A stretch of DNA of 64,000 nt from positions 1-64,000 of the forward strand of contig JAIUCV010000396.1 of NCBI GenBank assembly GCA_026724425.1, given 5' to 3'. Position numbers and translations under genes: made by a program. Below the pieces are notes generated by a model. It made no database searches and had not been told where the DNA came from. It saw only the letters and a list, made by a program, of their open reading frames with translations. The stretch is from Erythrophleum ivorense (Eukaryota; Streptophyta; Magnoliopsida; Fabales; Fabaceae). The first letter of the stretch is position 1. Every line of letters begins with the position of its first letter. Below are positions 60,291 through 64,000 of the stretch, one piece after another.

Positions 60291-60930
60291 AGAGAAGTAA
60301 TCCCCCGCTAAAACACAAAGTGATTTTGACTGTAAACTTTCAAACAATTATATAGCTTCAATGCCAGTTATTCCCTCGCTGACATGAACGAAACGTATTG
60401 CTTTCAACCAACAAAAAAAGAAAAGGAAGGTGGTGTTAAAGTTATGTTTGACAACTACCTGATGAATTAATAGAAGCGTCCCCGTTTGACACGTCCAATC
60501 ACGGTGCATGCTTTTCTACCAGTTGGATTGTCAATTCATGCGGCGAATCTAAACATTGTCAAAGGCTATTGCAAGATCCCACCGCTTCTAATTCATTTGT
60601 CATATCCCACATGTAAAGCTAGTAACAAAAAAAAAAACTTTATTTTATTTTTATGAAAAATAAATATTTTTTTAATTTAAAAAATTTAAAAACTCGACCA
60701 CCAATATGACGTATGCATACAAACAAGCGCATAACAATATAAACATATTATAAGATTATTAAACAGTATTTAAAACAATATATTGACATGCAGATTAATT
60801 GAGACATTTATTACTTTTTAACTGAATTTTAATGTCTTTATTAATTATTATTATTAGTGATTGAGTAGAAATAAGTTTGTGGGGAACTCAAATTTGGAAT
60901 TATTGAAGTGGGAAAGGAGGGGTAATGGGA

Positions 60931-60942
60931 GGGGGGGGGGGG
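60931..60942. repeat. G12 homopolymer
   Basis: Twelve consecutive G, preceded by the G-rich GGAGGGGTAATGGGA, on the plus strand. Confidence 0.8.
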
Positions 60943-63900
60943 TTGTAGTAACATAATCGAGATGATAGTGATTTGGAAATTATGGGAAGGCTCATTGATG
61001 TGTACGCCTCAACTTTGAGAAAGACAAATTGGAAACGTCACTCACTCACGTCTTCTTTGACATGTTAAAATAAATAAATAAATAAATAATTTGTATACTC
61101 TTATTTTTTTAAAAAATAATAAATAAAAACAAATATTATTAAATAATATTTATAAAAATATAACAAATATTATACACAATTTTAAAACAAATTCTTTTCT
61201 TTTACATACAACCAAACGAGTGTCAGTCTCTCAAATATGGACGAAAAGGTGAAGCACTGCCACTCATATAGTGACGTGAAGCGACAATTCAAATTTAACT
61301 CGTCACCCTTGTGTCGCGGCGCGCTCAATGGGATCAAATCGCGATTTAGACATTCACTCATTGAAATATTAACCTTCTTTTTCATTTAACTTTTAAAATA
61401 ATGTTTTTTTAATTTAATTATTTAATTATTATTTTTCCTTCATCAAATTATCCGTAAAGATGGATAAATATCTAGACTCTATGAATGCTTATAAAAATTA
61501 TTTATTTGAGTTCAGATTTGGATATTATAATATCTACCCCGCCTTAGATTCATGGGGTATATATATAATTAGTTGACATAATATATTATAAAAATTAAAA
61601 AATCATTCAAACCATACTTTATGAGTTTAGAATTATATTAATTATTGTTTAAAATTGTACTCTTTGTTGTAATTTTATATAAAAAGTTTTATGTAAATAA
61701 ATTCCAAATTAAAAAAATTCATTTTAAAATTTGTCTAAGTAAATGAGTTTGGGTTTAAGGATTTAAGTATCTTCCTTTACTCATTCTAAAATTTACCCAT
61801 TAAATATAGATTTGAAAATGAGATTATAGTATCCTACCCATAACTACTCGTTCATGAGAGGATTAAGGGCCTTGATATAAACTCTAGCACTCAAGCAAAT
61901 CTATGATTAGGGTTGGAATCAGAAAAGTAATAAGAAAAAGAGATGAAGGCCGAGAGGGCGAAGAGAAAGTGAAGTTCCTTGCATAATGATGATCATAGTA
62001 AGCTACTTGTAGTGAAGCGAGTAGTTTGTGTTATTTTACTCTATTGGGCCAGGTCATTCTAGTCTATTGAATTGGGCGTGATCTAATAGTTTAGGTAATT
62101 CAAAATATATTCATAAAAAACCAAATATATATAATTTTAATTTATAACAAATAAAGAGACTAAAATTAATTATAAATAATTATAAGTGTATCAATTTTAA
62201 AAAAATTATTTTTAATAACTGACATACACTTACGAAGGACTAACTTGACTTTTTTGTATTTCACAAATTAAATTTATCTAAATTTATGTATCTATTAAAA
62301 AAAAAAACTTTGAAAATATATGTTTTTGACGGAGCCACGTGTATAAGTCTACTTTAATTTTTTCTTTCCGTGAATGGGACAGTCTAGTTGGATACCATTC
62401 AGCAACCGACCAATGGCTAAGAAAGGAAAACGCATATTTATTGCATTTTCTGAAAAGATGTCTAAAAGTGACATCCTTCCACCTAAATAATTCTAAGGAG
62501 AAATTTTCACATATATTCCGTATATTACGTCCCGTCCCCTATATATCAATTAGTAAAATAAATTTAAATTATATAATAAATCCTACACAACAGTCTATTT
62601 AATAGAAGTGTTATAATAAATAATAAAATAAATATCTCATATAACATTTTATTTATGTGATAATAAAGTAATAAATAATTAAATATGAAACTTAATTATA
62701 TATTTTAATATTATTTTATTAGTGAGTAAGTTTCATTTTATTTAATTTAATTTGTTTATTTTAAAAATTATAAATGATATAACAATTTAAGAGTATCCAA
62801 ATATTTTTCCAATTCTTAAGATGTTGACGTTATTTTAATTTGCTGCCTCTTAATTAGGTCTTTCTTTCTTTGCTTCTCCCTTCTTTTTCTTTTTTCCTTT
62901 TTTTGGGTGAATTTATCTCACAGAATATATAATTAAGGTGGGTTATTTGTTAACGTATATAGGATATGGTGCAAGCACGCTTTATGTTGTGCATAACATC
63001 CATTAATTAAGACGCAAGTGTGGGGCAGAAAAATATAATCAAATCCAAAAGCACCTTTTCATAATATTATTTGACGATCCTGAATCATTGAGCGACTTTG
63101 GTTATTTACCATCTTAGAAAAGTAGCTTTGCAATTGCATCCCTTTGTATATACCTTTAGCACTCAAAAGGAAAAGGGTCCCCTCTCTTTATAACTCAATT
63201 AGACTTACTATTCCCTCTGGTGCTTGCTGGTCAATATCCAGTTCAGATTCGATCATCCATCAGCATCACACACCTTCTTATAAAGTTTAGATTAGCTTCA
63301 ACACTTATCTTCTTCACCCTTGAAGAACCGCACGCGTGTATATCTAATAAACCATTCAAGTTATAGGATGTTAAGTATTAAAAACAGCTTTAAAAATGAT
63401 AAATTTTTTTATTACCAAAAATATTTCGAGTTTTTAGCATGAGTTCTTCAATTTATAATTAAATTAATTGATAAATCAATAACGTAAGGCGTATCAATCA
63501 TATGCAACAACGTACTCAAGCCCTGGATCCAATAAAGTTGGTATATAACTATGTATAATATGAGACCACTTAAATAATTCCGGCCTGAGAGGGCCCGAAT
63601 GAAGCCCGTTTGGCACGAGTTCTCGATAGCTTCAACTGTGCGATTCCATGTCCCCAGAAGAACAGTTCACTTAGACGACAACATCCAAAAGAAAATACAG
63701 AAGTCGATTAAAATCTTTATCCAGATCTACAGTGACTAAAAAGTTTAGTAAAAGAAGGGTTTGGGACAGTCCTAGATCACAGTGCAATCTGACAAGTTTG
63801 TGACTTTCTATTGTGTGTAGCAATGGTTGTCCTTGAATGAGAAGAATAATGAGACCCAAGTGCCAGACCGAAGACCCACGATGTTCACATCACATTCACA

Positions 63901-64000
63901 TGCCTGCCACCAGCCAGCTAGCTAAGCATGGGTCACGTTGACAGAGTACGTGTGTGTAGGAAGTGTTTGGATACTTGGTAGTTTTTCTAAAATCATATTT

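Larger units (their letters stand above)
57831..64000. other. AT-rich intergenic region to the window end
   Basis: No protein-coding gene supported over 6 kb. Contents: an (ATA)n tract (59052-59086), dispersed repeat A copy 2 (60131-60290), a G12 run (60931-60942), (AAAT)n near 61069-61089, and long AT-rich stretches. Near 63181-63300 a TTTATAA box followed by a CT/CA-rich segment looks like a plant promoter and leader, but no ORF follows in the window. Confidence 0.5.

Noticed and set aside
1..64000. tRNA, rRNA or known conserved miRNA genes
   Set aside because: I looked for T-loop motifs and common plant miRNA sequences by eye and saw none; a covariance search could still find some.
1..64000. 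A gene cluster acting as one pathway
   Set aside because: The genes belong to unrelated processes and are individually conserved single-copy-type genes; their grouping is explained by synteny.

Overview
The window is nuclear DNA of a flowering plant, most likely a eudicot (probably a rosid; I cannot name the species). Genes are split by AT-rich GT-AG introns, non-coding DNA is strongly AT-rich and full of short inverted-repeat transposon relics, and every recognisable protein is a plant family member with a close Arabidopsis counterpart. I rebuilt exon-intron structures by following reading frame and splice phase across junctions. Seven of the eight complete genes give an unbroken protein from start to stop; the eighth (a GT47 gene) is a single open exon, and the subtilase is also intronless.

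Left part, plus strand: the 3' end of a Tyr/Ala/Gln-rich protein (662-1375); an NTF2-RRM-RGG protein of the G3BP type (3882-12817), one intron of which holds two MITEs; a COA1-type mitochondrial assembly factor (14663-16778) with a decayed coding-like fragment in intron 1; an Aux/IAA repressor of the IAA10/IAA11 group (18339-21504). Next comes a minus-strand LRR receptor kinase pseudogene of the MIK1 group (23204-26369), then PSB28 of photosystem II (30125-31885, plus).

Right part, all minus strand: an SBT1.2/SDD1-type subtilase (32608-34902), a MUR3-type xyloglucan galactosyltransferase (37279-39114), the NDUFA9 subunit of mitochondrial complex I in 12 exons (44074-48911), and an ABCC5/MRP5-type full-size ABC transporter in 11 exons (50293-57246). 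The last 6.7 kb and several 2-5 kb spacers hold no gene I can support, only AT-rich DNA, microsatellites and MITE-like repeats.

The genes are functionally unrelated (RNA binding, auxin response, photosynthesis, cell wall, respiration, vacuolar transport) and do not form a pathway. What joins them is ancestry: from memory, Arabidopsis keeps IAA11-MIK1-PSB28 together on chromosome 4, IAA10-SDD1-ABCC5 on chromosome 1 and NDUFA9-MUR3 on chromosome 2, so this window looks like the unfractionated order from which those blocks derive. I found no convincing new biological system. The most unusual items are the decayed coding-like fragment in the COA1 intron, the broken receptor-kinase gene inside a conserved block, and several undescribed-looking repeat families.
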